This document shows, one piece after another, positions 1 to 10,877 of a stretch of 64,000 nt of DNA. The stretch is from Symsagittifera roscoffensis (taxonomy: Eukaryota; Xenacoelomorpha; Acoela; Convolutidae): contig NC_087067.1 in the NCBI RefSeq assembly GCF_963678635.1, positions 12,135,716-12,199,715 of the forward strand, written 5' to 3'. The notes under the pieces are model-generated. The model ran no database searches and was not told the DNA's origin. It saw only the letters and a program-made list of their open reading frames with translations. The translations under genes and the position numbers were made by a program. The stretch's first letter is position 1. Each line of letters starts with the position of its first letter.

Positions 1-1085
1 CAGAAAAATTTTCGGGAAAATTCAGAAATTCAATTTGATCGACCTAGATTTTTATTCTGTACCACATTCGGACAAGATTTAATTGTCGGATCCGCAAAAA
101 TGTTTCGTCTTTTATCTTTTTGAAAAATATTAACTTTATTTTGATAGTCTAATCATTTTTCGGAAAACAGGAACTATTTTTTCCAAAAAACAGACTGCGG
201 CTCAATGAATGCCACCCTTCGAATATCGACTGATCAACTCTACACCTTCGATGTCCTCAACTCTAATCTTCCAATTTTAAAAATCAGGTTTTGAAAACTA
301 TCTGTTTTGCGTTTTAAAATCACAAAGATGTGTATTTACGAACATGAAGAACTTTAAGCTGAATCATATCGATCGAAACACAAATTAAATTTTTAAAAAC
401 ATCTATTTGATTTTCTGTTGATTGTTTTGTCCTAAAAAACACTATTTTCTAATTAAATTGAAGTAAAAAAAACTAAAAGTAAAAAAAAAATCAAGCGATA
501 TCAACAAAAATAAATTTTGAAAAATTCAGTTCGTTTTTTAATCGGAAAGCGGAAAATGATTCAATGTACTTTCGATTGCCAAACTTAATGCCAAAAAGCG
601 ATAAATCGATCATTGCTTCTAGAAAATGGGTGGTAAGTTTTTAAAAAGTAACACAGAACTAGACGTGGAAACATTTGGAAACTTCTTTGGTAGTTTTGAT
701 TAAAAAAAAAGACCTTGAGGCATCGTATTTACGTTGAAAAACCTGTTTTTCTAGATATCCCTTTGTCAGAATTGCAGCAGAACTATTGGGTGCTTAATTT
801 TCTGAGATCTTGTTAACTATACCCCATGGTACCTTGTAAAGAAACCCCCCACCCCCTATAATGAAATAATTGAACAGTTAAGCAGTATGAATTTTGTATT
901 TTGTCCCCCTTTTTGCAAAAATGGGAATTAGTAAACAAGATCCATCTTCTGAGGTTTGACTTCCTGACACCCAATGGGTTTTACCTATGGTTCATTTATG
1001 CGACATTCATTTTGTTCGACTGAGCCCTCAAATTGTTAATAAAAATCTAGGAGCGCTCCGAAAAAAAATTGGCTTTTGTCTCAAA
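1..1085 (+). repeat. Internally deleted copy of the LINE-derived tandem unit
   Basis: The first ~700 bases match the stretch starting near 1087 almost base for base, with the same TCGGACAAGATTTA and GAATGCCACCCTTCGAATA blocks. The sequence then jumps to material that in the next unit lies near 4225-4400 (GAGGCATCGTATTTA, then a C-rich tract near 846-860). It is therefore a unit that has lost its middle, including the reverse-transcriptase part. No intact reading frame is present. It may continue to the left of the window. Confidence 0.7.
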
Positions 1086-1877
1086 ACCGTCAGAAAAAGT
1101 TTCGGGAAAATTCAGAAATTCAATTGGATTGACCTGGATTTTTAATCTGTACCACATTCGGACAAGATTTACTTGTCGGATCCGCAAAAATGCTTCGTCT
1201 TTTATCTTTTTGAAAAATATTAACTTTATTTTAATAGTCTAATCATTTTTCGGAAAACAGGAACTATTTTTTCCGAAAAACAGACTGCGGCTAAATGAAT
1301 GCCACCCTTCGAATATCGACTGATCAACTCTACACCTTCGATGTCCTCAAATCTAATCTTTCAATTTTAAAAATCAGGTTTTGAAGACTATCTGCTTTGC
1401 GTTTTAAATTCACAAAGACGTGTATTTACGAACATGAAGAATATTATGCTGAATCATATCGTTCGAAACACAATTTCAATTTTTAAAAACGTTTATTTTA
1501 ATTTCTGTTGATTGTTTTGTCCTAAAAACACTATTCTCTAATTAAATTGAATTAAAGAAACTAAAAGTAACAAAAAATTGAAAAAGTCAAGCGATATCAG
1601 TATAAATAAATTTTGAAAAATTCAGATCGTTTTTAATCGGAAAGCGGAAAATGATTCAATGTACTTTCGATTGCCAAATTTAATGCCAAAAAGCGATAAA
1701 TCGATCATTTCTTCAAGAAAATGGGTGGTAAATTTTAAAAAAGTAACACAGAACTAGACGTGGAAACATTTGGAAACATCTTTGGTAGTATTGATAAAAT
1801 TTTGATTTCCTCAAATCAGGAAAATTCTGATACAATGAAGCATTTTCCTCGTTTTTAAAGTTGTTGGTTTTTGCAGC

Positions 1878-2620
1878 AATTGAATAACGGGAGATAATTA
1901 GTGCAATAGATAAGTTAAAGGGCAAAATATCTGTTGGTTACGATGGATTAATTAGTAAAATGATATAAGTTGCCTCGTTGATCTCCCGACAAACCCAATC
2001 GGACATTTTTAAGAATAGTTCATTTTAAATTAAATTGAAATCATTTGAAATTGTGATTCCGTTTTGGAAATAACTATACGTCAATCAGTGTTTTGTCTAT
2101 ATTCTGCAAAATTGTTGAAAAATCATTTTTATTAAGATTAATTGGATCATTGAGAAAAACAATTGTGTCAACCCATTTCTGTAGTTTCAGAAAAAAGTTT
2201 TTTGTAGTAATAAAGTTTCGACAATAAATACCAAATGAAAGAAGTTATCGACCGAATAAAATTTGCTTTAGCCTTTTTTTCGGATTTCAAAAAAAACTTT
2301 CGGCACAGTTCGTCACAAAATATCTCTAAACAGAACTGGAACAATATGCTTTTCGTGGTTTTTTTGAAGTTATTAAAATCCTGTTTAGAAGACCGGGCGT
2401 TTATTGTAACATCAGACAAGCGCATATCTTGTAAAAGAAACTGTCAACTGGTGAGTTACGCAGGAGTCAGTTTTGCGACCATTGCTTTCCTTGATCAATT
2501 GCTTCCTGATCAATTGACTTATTCGCAAAAAAAGAAAAAACTTAAATGGTGTCTCCTATCGAGCGATCATGTTTGCAAAAAAAGGCAAATTCAACAGTGT
2601 CCTTTATCGATCCTCTAACT
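1878..2620 (+). pseudogene. Decayed non-LTR (LINE) reverse transcriptase fragment
   Basis: Read across several frames, this is an RT of the CR1/Jockey kind. About 1878-1965 reads like the fingers segment (AIDKLKGK then GYDGL). About 2058-2130 reads NYTSISVLSIFCKIVEK, matching the NYRPIS...F.KI.EK block. From 2235 the 127-residue frame carries FALAFFSDFKKNFRHS (the F.D..KAFD region with its catalytic Asp) and LLKSCLEDR. About 2450-2500 matches the GVPQGSVLGPLLF block in a shifted frame. Multiple frameshifts and stops make it non-functional. The same remnant recurs at 40530-41300 and partly at 37930-38250. The LINE family assignment below this level is inference. Confidence 0.75.
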
Positions 2621-3376
2621 TCCATTGTTTCTATAATGCTTACGATATATCAGTTATAAGCTGTGGAACTCTGATCTATGGATCTTTATCTAAAACGTCT
2701 CGTAGCAGAATTGACTCAATGGATAACCGAATTTAAGAACATTTTCTGTCAATTGAAAGTTTGATGAAACATTAAGGTATTTTCAAGAATACAACATTGA
2801 TACTGTTTTCGAAATTTTTTGAACAATTTTTCACAGAAGTGTTTTTTGCAGAATCTTCGAATATCTGTTTGTAAAATTACTTGATTTTAAATCTAACGAA
2901 AAGAAATTCGGTCAAAAATCTAGCGGGAATCTAGCGGTAAACTCGGTCAAAACGTAAAAGACTTCTGAATCTGCTATTAATATGAAAAGAAACTAAATTG
3001 AAATCTTAACGCTATGATTTATTTATGTATACAGTTTTCTGGCAATGAATGAGCTACTGCCTGATAAATTTTTGAAAATGCAAAATGCTCAACGCGATCT
3101 ATGCTTTCTCTATGCAATCTATTCTTCTGAAACTTGCGCGTACTGTTTGTAGTTTCTGTCCTTCTGTTTTACTAGGGCATTATCTAGAGCATTACAACAA
3201 GATCAAATATTCTCGTCGTAATGTCCTTGTGTGGCATTCTTTGTGAAAATCTTAAATAAGGTTTTTTAACATGATGTATATTAAATTTTCTATACCCTGA
3301 TAAAGCTATACTATACTGCCTGCTCCGACTTGTAATGGCTTGAACTCAACACTTCTGCCAAATGGGAAAAGCTTTA

Positions 3377-3397
3377 AATATATATATATATATATAT
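3377..3397. repeat. (TA)n microsatellite
   Basis: About ten uninterrupted TA dinucleotides. The homologous sites near 38825 and 42010 lack the expansion, so it grew in this unit only. Confidence 0.9.
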
Positions 3398-3449
3398 TTG
3401 TTTTTGGGATCTTCTTAACAATTCCCTCCTTGCTAAAAGTGTGAGATTT

Positions 3450-3760
3450 GTTACCAGGTACGAGATCAATGAGAGGCGGAAGCAGAGGCCGAGCTATACC
3501 CTGCGAAGGAACCAGTTATCTTAAAGTGTCCTAAATGTCCAAGAAAGTAAAAGGTGCTGAATAACTTGAAGAATCACTGCTTAGCTTAGTTAAGCATGCC
3601 TGATCGTACATCCACCAGGAAGCTGTATGTGGAAGAAAGACTTGATGCTCGTATGCTCAAAAATTCTTCCACGCGAGATCGCCCTAATCGGGGGTCTAGC
3701 TTTCCTAATACCAACTTCTGAAATGTCTGTAGGCCAAATACCTAAGGTTGGAGTGGCTTA
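3450..3760 (+). pseudogene. Zinc-finger-like remnant inside the LINE-derived unit
   Basis: One frame reads LKCPKCPRK, a stop, then KVLNNLKNHCL. This resembles a C-x2-C...H-x-C finger of the kind found in LINE ORF1 proteins or small finger genes. It is followed by an Arg/Ser-rich stretch near 3597-3720. In-frame stops interrupt it. The same passage occurs near 38900-39190 and 42090-42400, and is better preserved as nucleotides than as protein. It could equally be an ORF1 fragment of the next LINE copy or an unrelated captured gene piece. Confidence 0.4.
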
Positions 3761-4430
3761 GTACTCTATCAAAGGGAGGGGCACTAGGTACAAAATTTGC
3801 ATATGCTTCAACCAGTAAATTATTTCATTATAATGGGGGAAATTTGTTTCTAGTTACCAAAGGGTGGGGTAATACTTGAAGAGATCCGTTTTTTTTTGTC
3901 TATAATGATCTGGATCTTGTTAACTACCCCATATTTTAATAGGCGGAGGGGCAATTCTTTACAAGGTTAATTAAAATCTTTTGGTTTGACAATATCTGAA
4001 TTCGATTTTTATGCTAGTCGATGCAATTTTCATTTTAAAAACCTTTATGCTAACCGAGCTTTATGCTAGTCGATACACCTCCCACACCAGTTCTAAGCAA
4101 AAGTAGCAATTTCATAAATCAATAGATTCCTTTCGGTGGGTTTGAAGATTTTTCTGAAACCTAATTAACGATCCTAGTTGCGCTAAATTATTTGATGCTT
4201 TATCGCCGAAGCACTTAACTGAAAAAAGACTGAGGCATCGTATTTAGCTTAGGGAACCTGTTAATTTCTGGAGATCCCTTTGTCAGCATTCAAGCAGAGT
4301 TATTGGGCGCTCAATCCTCTGGGGTCTTGTTAACAATTCCCCCCCCCCCATCTCGTAGTACCTTGTAAAAACAACCCCCACTCCCCCCCCCCCCCGCACC
4401 GTCTTAAAAAAGGTTAGGGCAGATTCAGGA

Positions 4431-4770
4431 ATTCAGTTTGATCGACCTGAGTTTTTATCTGTACCATATTCCGACAAGGTTTTATTGCTCAATCCGCAAC
4501 AAGGCTACTTGTCTTTATCATGATTTAAAATCAACTTTCGGAAAACAGGAACTATTTTTTACGGAAAACTGAGACTGCGGCTCAAGGAATGCGACCCTTC
4601 GAATACCGACTGATCAACTTTACACCTTCGATGTCCTCAACTCTAATCTTTCAATTTTAAAAATCAGGTTTTAAAGACTCTATTTTGAATTTTAAATTCA
4701 CAAAGATGTGTATTTACGAATATGAAGAATATCAAAGCTGAATCATATTCAAAACGAAAAAAGTAAATGT
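4431..4770 (+). repeat. Left fragment of a further LINE-derived unit
   Basis: Matches the start of the units at 1086 and 39845 (TTTGATCGACCTGA, ATTCCGACAAGGTTTTATTGC). The match fades near 4760, just before the LC8 gene. Two poly-C tracts (about 4329-4347 and 4383-4397) sit at its left boundary. Confidence 0.65.
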
Positions 4771-4833
4771 TTTCATCTAAATCCAATCTCTGGAATTGTT
4801 GTAAAGTTTTCTTCGTTTTAGGCTAATCGCTCT

Positions 4834-5127
<294 letters not shown>

Positions 5128-5139
5128 TTATTTTTAAAT

Positions 5140-5170
5140 CAAACTGACTGTTTTCTGTTTGCTTTTTAAA
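5140..5170 (-). promoter_or_regulatory. Candidate TATA/initiator core promoter of LC8
   Basis: On the LC8 strand TTTAAAAAG (5162-5170) lies about 25 bases before TCAGTTTG (5140-5147), the spacing expected of a TATA-like box and an initiator. This would give a 5' leader of about 40 bases. It is inferred from sequence only. Confidence 0.4.
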
Positions 5171-5234
5171 GGAGTGAATGAGAGAAGATTATATTACAAT
5201 CGCTTTCTGATAAATTTTGAAGCGGTTAGAGGCT

Positions 5235-5485
5235 CGTAGCAGCTGCGCGTAGCAAAATTTTTACAACACGTAGCACAAATACTGTAGCGAGATTGGCTGA
5301 ATAAATACGCGTAGCAATCCGTATAGCTCGTAGCACTATGATTGACTTTAATGCCGTTTGTTAATCGTGGTTGCGCGCCGCATAAACCGCAAAGAATGAA
5401 CCATTACAGCAACGCGTAGCAAGATGCGTTGGAAAACCTCATTTCTCTCAGTAGCGCGTAGCACACAAAACACCAACGCGTATCA
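5235..5485. promoter_or_regulatory. Cluster of CGTAGCA elements upstream of LC8
   Basis: Seven exact copies of CGTAGCA start at 5235, 5248, 5269, 5310, 5329, 5415 and 5457. Near copies lie at 5284 (GTAGCG), 5451 (GTAGCG) and 5479 (CGTATCA). All have the same orientation; on the LC8 strand they read TGCTACG, often followed by CG. The cluster begins about 65 bases upstream of the TATA-like site and covers ~250 bases. A homotypic binding-site cluster is the simplest reading. A decayed short tandem repeat is less likely because the spacing is irregular and the flanks are unlike. Confidence 0.55.
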
Positions 5486-6709
5486 AGAAGCATTCAGTAA
5501 CCAGGACGATGAGCCGCTGCAGTCACAGCAGAAAGGGACGATCAACAAATATTAAGCAGGCTGAATACAACATATTTGTAACGCGAATAAAGAACAAATG
5601 AGTTTTTTCAGTTAAGTGTGAAAAATGTAGAGCAGACAAGGAGCAGACAAGGATATCCCGTGTACGGATTTTAAATGTTTTCCTTACACGTTTTTTGTAA
5701 GATGTTCCAAAGCCCAAACTAATTCTCAAACTTCCAGTTGATGATTTCATTTCATGACTAATTAAAAATCTGAACCCGAAAGCTATTCTTTTTACATTTT
5801 CCTCCTCGCAATTACTACTTTATGGGACCAAGTTAACATTTTATGTAGTATTTAGAGTTTCCGATATTGGTTTCACGCAAGTCACTCTGAGATATTTTCT
5901 TCAAATGTTTAAGCTTTTTTCAAAGAAGGTCTGAGAAACAAATTGGGTTCAAAGTTGACGCACCGATTTAATTAGACGAAAAGCGATCTTAGTTTGGAGA
6001 TGTTGTAAGAAATCTGTAGTTTCTTGCCTGCGTCTGCTTATCAGTCGGATGTTCGTAGTCCTACATTGGATATCTTGAAGTCATGCGACTCTAAATTTTT
6101 CGAAAACTAAGTTTTTTTGTCCAAATTTTTCGAAATTTTTACAGTAATCGACTCGAAGTTGTCAATAAAGACATGAAATTCTTAAACGAAAAATAAAAAC
6201 GTTTTGCAAGAAAAAAATTGCAAAAGTTTTTCTATTTCTCTCTGGAACTCGTTCGGCATGTCTGCTAGGCCGTAAAATTCGTTAAAAATCTGTACATACC
6301 AGTGGAAATGCTAAGTTAAAATAGCCGTCTATGCTGGTTTTAACAATTTCAATTTACTGTAAGTGTTTTTAAGGTTCAACTTGCGAAAAAAGTCCCCCCC
6401 CCCCCCTGGGTTTACCTGATAGCTGAAGAGCCACAATATCAATGAACCATGAACATTAAGTTTCGTAATTTGGTGCTAATTTTTGAAAAGTTTTTTAGTT
6501 AGAAAATTGAAAACCCATGCCAATTTTAGGCGTCTTCCGTTCTCGTTATTTCTATCGGACTAATGAAATAATCTTCGTAGCATGTCTTCGTTTTACTGAT
6601 GTGACCTTCGGTTTCCGTCCTTTTATTTCGGAAGCGATATCACTTACAAAAATAAAAAAAAATTCTGCACAGCTCGTGTGGGTCTGGATAGAAAATTTTT
6701 TGATTGTTT
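5486..6709. other. Intergenic DNA, no gene recognised
   Basis: AT-rich sequence with short frames only, and one poly-C tract near 6394-6408. I found no conserved protein, RNA gene or repeat in it. It is the left flank of the LTR element insertion, ending with the target site CTAA at 6710-6713. Confidence 0.6.
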
Positions 6710-6713
6710 CTAA
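6710..6713. repeat. Target-site duplication CTAA (left)
   Basis: CTAA directly before the left LTR matches CTAA at 32852-32855 directly after the right LTR. This shows that both LTRs belong to one insertion. Confidence 0.8.
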
Positions 6714-7123
6714 TGAGTTATGCCCGATGTGGTTAACTCATAGAGTAATTTCGGATAGGGTACACCGTCTGCTCGTCACGCTATCTTATTTTCGGCCGGA
6801 TAGATTCGTGCAACTTCTTAGTCTAATACCGATCCTAATCTTACTCTTATACTTTCTAGTCTCAGGGTGTTTAACTAGTCTCTGCTAGGCTCAATAGATC
6901 TAGAGTATACTGGTTTGTTGCGGCTGCTGAAGTTCTCTTGGAGAGACAACTAATTTCTAAGTTAAATTCAAATCTCTCTGGTGCTGAAATTACAAGTAAT
7001 TTCAGCACTTACAAATAAGTGGGTTGTTAGTTAGATGGATCATGATTGGTTAATGTTAAATACTTTACAGTGGTAAAATATCTAATTTATCCAATCATAA
7101 AATATAGTTTAGATCAGGTTCCA
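6714..7123 (-). repeat. 3' LTR, 410 bp
   Basis: Pairs with 32442-32851 over its full length. By eye I count six substitutions and no length change, so the insertion is moderately old. Ends are TG...CA. Contains TATA-like and hairpin-like stretches (for example GTGCTGAAATTACAAGTAATTTCAGCAC at about 6980-7010, a long perfect stem), which may be part of R or the polyadenylation region. Plus-strand frames through the LTR are not genes. Confidence 0.9.
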
Positions 7124-8734
7124 CCCATCCGGGTTTTACAGAGTTTTTTAGAATTATCTTTCTGCAATTCAAAGGATGGATGATGAAAGTTGGCATTTGA
7201 CGAACATCGTATTCTTGTCCGGTTCCTCTTGTTAGAGAAGTTCCAGGACGCTGGAGTTAGGGGCATCAATCGTTGTGTCTTCTTGTGACAACGACTGTGT
7301 TTCCCAACGAAATCAATCTGATTTCAAAATGGTTTGCTATGTCGGGTTTTTCTGTATTATGTAGAGAACTTGTTTTGTGTTGAACCTCGTCTGGGAATGG
7401 CGTGGAGATTGTGCGTGGAGGGGATGCCTTGTAACTTGGATCTGTACATATACTTGAACATCGAGGTGGTCATTGGTCTAGTTCAATGAAGTCCTTTTCT
7501 GCGAAGTCAAGTCGTACTCTAAATCCTTTGAGTTGTGATTGTGGACGGCATATCGGTTGTGGTTAGCCATTCTTGTTCGAGTGTAGTGGGGTCATTTTGT
7601 CTTTGGATGTTCGTCTTTGTTGTTGTGTGCTGATCTATATACTGCAAGGTATGATTTACATTTTATAAAAATTTTATTAATTCAGTTTTTTAATTATGAA
7701 TTTAGTTAGTTGTTTTCACAAAAGCATTTTGTTTTAGCTCGGTTATTTTGAAGAGTTACTCACCCTTGAGTACCTCTTATTAAAAATAGAAGTGTGTTCA
7801 CAAAGCGTGGATGTAGCGTGGTGGGTTAGGCCGGCTATAGAGCATGCTCAGGACGTCCTTTCTGGTGTGTTAGGCCAGGAGTGGGAGTATGATTTTGTGC
7901 GGTTTCTTTGAGAAGTCCTGTTATGTGATAACGTTTTATGTTGGGTTTGTGTTGGTATTTCTTATGTTCCTTTGGTTGTATCCTTTTTTCAAAAATCAAA
8001 TTGTTTTTGTTATGGGTTTGTCTTTCGACTTTTTTGTGTTTTATTATTTCTTTCTTAGACTTTATAATAGTCTTCAAAAGAATAAATTATCCAGTTTTAA
8101 ACTGGGTTAATCCGGTTTGGGTGCCGTTGGTTTTCTTTTCTTAGTCATGCTGTTATTTTATGATTTGTGGTGTTTAGTAAGCTGCGTTGGTAAGTTTGGT
8201 TTAGTATATAATTCCTTTCCAACCGGGTTAAAGGAAAGTTTGAAACTTGTTATCGTGTGTTAGAGTTGTTGAGTGTGAAAACTTGAAACTGAAGTTCATT
8301 ATTTAAACAATTCTTCGTGGGCGAGCTGTGCGATTTTGGATAGAATTCCTGTGCAAATGAATGAAAATATCAAAAGGTTAGTACTGCATTTTCATTTTAT
8401 CAATTTATTACATAGAATTTCAATTTTACTGCTTGTGTTTTTGGTGTAAATTTAAAGTTATAAATTTTCATCATATTCAATTTTACTGCTTTATAGGGGA
8501 ATAATTTATAAATAAATTTACTACATTTGGTGTAAATTTTATCAGATTATCTTGTGGAAAATATTAATGAAGTTTAGAATAATTTTAACAAGTTTTTATT
8601 TTTTATTTTTCTTTTCTGTTTTTTGCAGATGATCGTGATATGAAGACTAAAAATCTAAAAGAAACATGAGTGAAGAATGGTTCGTATTAATTTAAATTTA
8701 TTACTGAAGAATATTTGTAAATTATACTTACCTG
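7124..8734 (-). other. 3' untranslated region of the AT-rich element
   Basis: Lies between the last recognisable ORF (ORF E) and the 3' LTR. Purines next to the LTR on the element strand are limited to GGATGGG, a weak polypurine tract. A minus-strand frame of 80 residues (7835-8077) is very Lys/His-rich and without recognisable features; I do not call it a gene. No other signal seen. Confidence 0.5.
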
Positions 8735-9649
8735 TTAATCGTCTGAGAAAAAGCCGTGGGGAAAGATGTCGTGTATTATGTCTGAATTTGTTAGTAATTT
8801 TGCTAGTATGCGAATGATGTTTTTAGTTTGGAGCAGTGGCCAAAGCAATTGAAGTGCTTTAATAGTTTTTAGTTCTTCGGTGCCTACTGCAAACTCATAA
8901 GGTGTGTTTTGAATGAGATTATATATTTTGTGATTGTATTTAGTATTGTGAATAAATTCTAATATAGGGATTTCTATAGGTTGAATAAATTCATGTGGGA
9001 TAAGGAAGGATCTGGATTCTTCGGCATTAAAGGTCTTCGTGATGGGACAAAATATATACATTTGTGTTATTGGGTCATAATTGCTGAGGATGCCGTGGAG
9101 GTTAGTATCTTTGATGCAATAGGTGAAATTTAGAAAAAATGGTGAAGTGTACTTCGAGTTAAGAAACTGAAAACGATGGTGTGGTTGTCTTGATTGAGTA
9201 TGTAGATCAAAATGATTTTGTATGAAGCGATAGTATGTATATGTGTGAGTTTGTTTAGTGCGTAACATAATGTCGTGTGAACAGTGCAAATCGCGTTCAT
9301 GTGGTGCAAGGAAGTGAAAGGTTAGTGAAATTAATTTAAATTTTTCTTTAAAACTTTCGTAAGCTTGCAGATCAGTTAGTGCTTCAGAAATGATGTGATC
9401 ATTTTTTCTATCAAAAATATTGAGTGTGAATATATCTGATGTTTTGATGAAGAATTTTTCTGTTAGTTGTGGGTTAGCGAAGCGGTCGTCATTTAAAAAT
9501 TGGCCTTGATTAGTTCGGATGATATTATGGTCGTAATATTCTATTGTAAATTCGTTAGCTCGGGGTGCAGTGAATGTTTTTAGTGATTTTTTTAATCCTA
9601 TATAAGTAAATTGTCTATGTGTTAGTGGTGTGGTGAGTCGATACAGCAT
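8735..9649 (-). CDS. ORF E: unrecognised 304-aa protein of the LTR element
   Basis: An intact frame starting MLYRLTTPLTHRQFTY, 31 bases after the end of ORF D. It is rich in aromatic residues, His, Ile and Leu, with no clear signal peptide. The last third (ALQLLWPLLQTKNIIRILAK) is hydrophobic-amphipathic. It does not match capsid, protease, RT, integrase, dUTPase or envelope patterns known to me. It is the last ORF before the 3' LTR and probably needs a spliced or read-through message. That it stayed open while env broke may be chance or may reflect recent function. Confidence 0.6.
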   Translation of the reverse strand: MLYRLTTPLTHRQFTYIGLKKSLKTFTAPRANEFTIEYYDHNIIRTNQGQFLNDDRFANPQLTEKFFIKTSDIFTLNIFDRKNDHIISEALTDLQAYESFKEKFKLISLTFHFLAPHERDLHCSHDIMLRTKQTHTYTYYRFIQNHFDLHTQSRQPHHRFQFLNSKYTSPFFLNFTYCIKDTNLHGILSNYDPITQMYIFCPITKTFNAEESRSFLIPHEFIQPIEIPILEFIHNTKYNHKIYNLIQNTPYEFAVGTEELKTIKALQLLWPLLQTKNIIRILAKLLTNSDIIHDIFPHGFFSDD

Positions 9650-9680
9650 ATCTTTATTCTTTTCTATATCGTTATGAGTA

Positions 9681-10544
9681 TTAGATAATGGCAGGCAAAA
9701 ATGGTTTAGTAAAATGGTAATATGTTGTCCAATGAAGTGTAGGCATTAAAACATGTTCATCTACAAAACTACGTGTGTCGTTAGTGTCGTTAGGTGTGTT
9801 TAAAGTATATTGTGGGAATGAAGGTAAGGTGATTGCTAGAAAATCTTTCGTGTTGGTGTGGTGTGGATGATTAATATACTCGCAGGCTGTTCCTGGTTTC
9901 GTCGGGAATGGATGGTTTGGGAATTTTCTTTTGAAAGTGCGATAAGCTCGGTGATTGCTATTTGATGATTTGGTGGATGTGGATGATTGTGCTAACGATG
10001 CAGTATAGGCTGAGGAGGGTGTAGGATTAGGTGGGTTTGAGGATTCTATTGTGGATGAAATTTGATTTATAGTGAGGGTGTTAGGGTGTATTAGCTGTTG
10101 TTGTAGGGTGATAAAATTATCGAGTTCTTGGGAGATTTGGGGAGTATCGGGAGAATTAGATGATCGGTCGGAATGAAATGGAGAATAGGTTGGGGTTACT
10201 TGTGAAGCATAAGAGGGAGTAGAAACGGACGGGAGTGGATTATTTAGTGGGATCGGTTGAAAAGGAGGCTTTGAAAAAACTGAGGAGTTGGTTTGAAAAT
10301 TATTGGATGGAGATGGTTCGGAGTCTGCAAATTTGTCAGGGGTTTCTATATTAGGGTTATTAAGTTGTGAAAGGGAGTATAAAACTGAAATATCTGAATT
10401 AGTATCCGAATTCATGCTTGATGTTATATTAATAATTGGAAAATCGGGTGGCGGGAAAGCAAAAAGTGGGATTATTGTGATTGGAGTGTTGAGGTTGGTT
10501 GGATGGGAATTTGAGCGGTGTAGGGATCCAAGTTGTCGGCTCAT
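9681..10544 (-). CDS. ORF D: Pro/Ser/Thr/Asn-rich 287-aa protein
   Basis: An intact frame starting MSRQLGSLHRSNSHP and overlapping the end of the preceding frame by four bases (ATGA-type junction near 10541-10544). Residues ~1-190 are low-complexity and rich in Pro, Ser, Thr and Asn. The last ~95 residues look folded (HRAYRTFKRKFPNHPFPTK, then a segment with His and aromatic residues). I do not recognise a family. In position it resembles a small accessory or tegument-like ORF after an envelope. Its partner ORF E follows closely. Confidence 0.55.
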   Translation of the reverse strand: MSRQLGSLHRSNSHPTNLNTPITIIPLFAFPPPDFPIINITSSMNSDTNSDISVLYSLSQLNNPNIETPDKFADSEPSPSNNFQTNSSVFSKPPFQPIPLNNPLPSVSTPSYASQVTPTYSPFHSDRSSNSPDTPQISQELDNFITLQQQLIHPNTLTINQISSTIESSNPPNPTPSSAYTASLAQSSTSTKSSNSNHRAYRTFKRKFPNHPFPTKPGTACEYINHPHHTNTKDFLAITLPSFPQYTLNTPNDTNDTRSFVDEHVLMPTLHWTTYYHFTKPFLPAII

Positions 10545-10871
10545 CGTGGGCTAAAAAAATTATTATTTTGAGACTGAAAAGCGGTGGTATGGGGTTGTTC
10601 TATATATTGTTCATATGTATTATCATCTTGTGAATGATGTGTCATTATATGTTGTATGGGACTTTGCGATATGTTTGGTCTAAAATTTGGGTTATGTGTT
10701 ATTGCTAGGTTTCGGAAATTACGTGGGACTAAGGATAATGGATGGTTATGTGGTAGGGGTGGCAACTGTGGTGCTGTAGGTGTTACTTCTATGTTATTAT
10801 GTTCTTCGTTGTATGTGTTCTGTGTTGTCGCTATTTTTGTGTTATATTCTTTGATTTGTGCGTCTAGAAGA
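10541..10871 (-). pseudogene. Polar tail frame following the envelope remnant
   Basis: A frame of ~110 codons, open from about 10871, directly follows the hydrophobic end of the env remnant in a different reading frame. It reads as a charged/polar stretch and then a Pro/His/Asn-rich stretch ending FFSPR. It is either the cytoplasmic tail of the envelope protein, cut off by a frameshift near 10875, or a separate small ORF. Its stop overlaps the start of ORF D, which argues that the gene order here is ancestral. Confidence 0.4.
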
Positions 10872-10877
10872 ATTTTG

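Larger units (their letters stand above)
1086..4430 (+). repeat. LINE-derived ~3.3-kb tandem unit
   Basis: This stretch recurs with scattered changes at 39845-43094, and in part at 1-1085, 4431-4770 and 37930-39844. It carries a recognisable but broken non-LTR reverse transcriptase (1878-2620). Further on come a C-x2-C-type finger remnant (about 3510-3580), a TA microsatellite and, at the right end, long poly-C tracts. LINEs are not normally arranged head to tail, so the unit looks like a tandemly amplified segment containing dead LINE sequence. Bases between the named parts show no other coding signal. Confidence 0.7.

Noticed and set aside
6517-6888. Plus-strand 123-aa frame with hydrophobic end, and its relative at 32236-32616
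   Set aside because: Both run through the two LTRs of the AT-rich element; the shared part is the LTR itself, with no recognisable protein.
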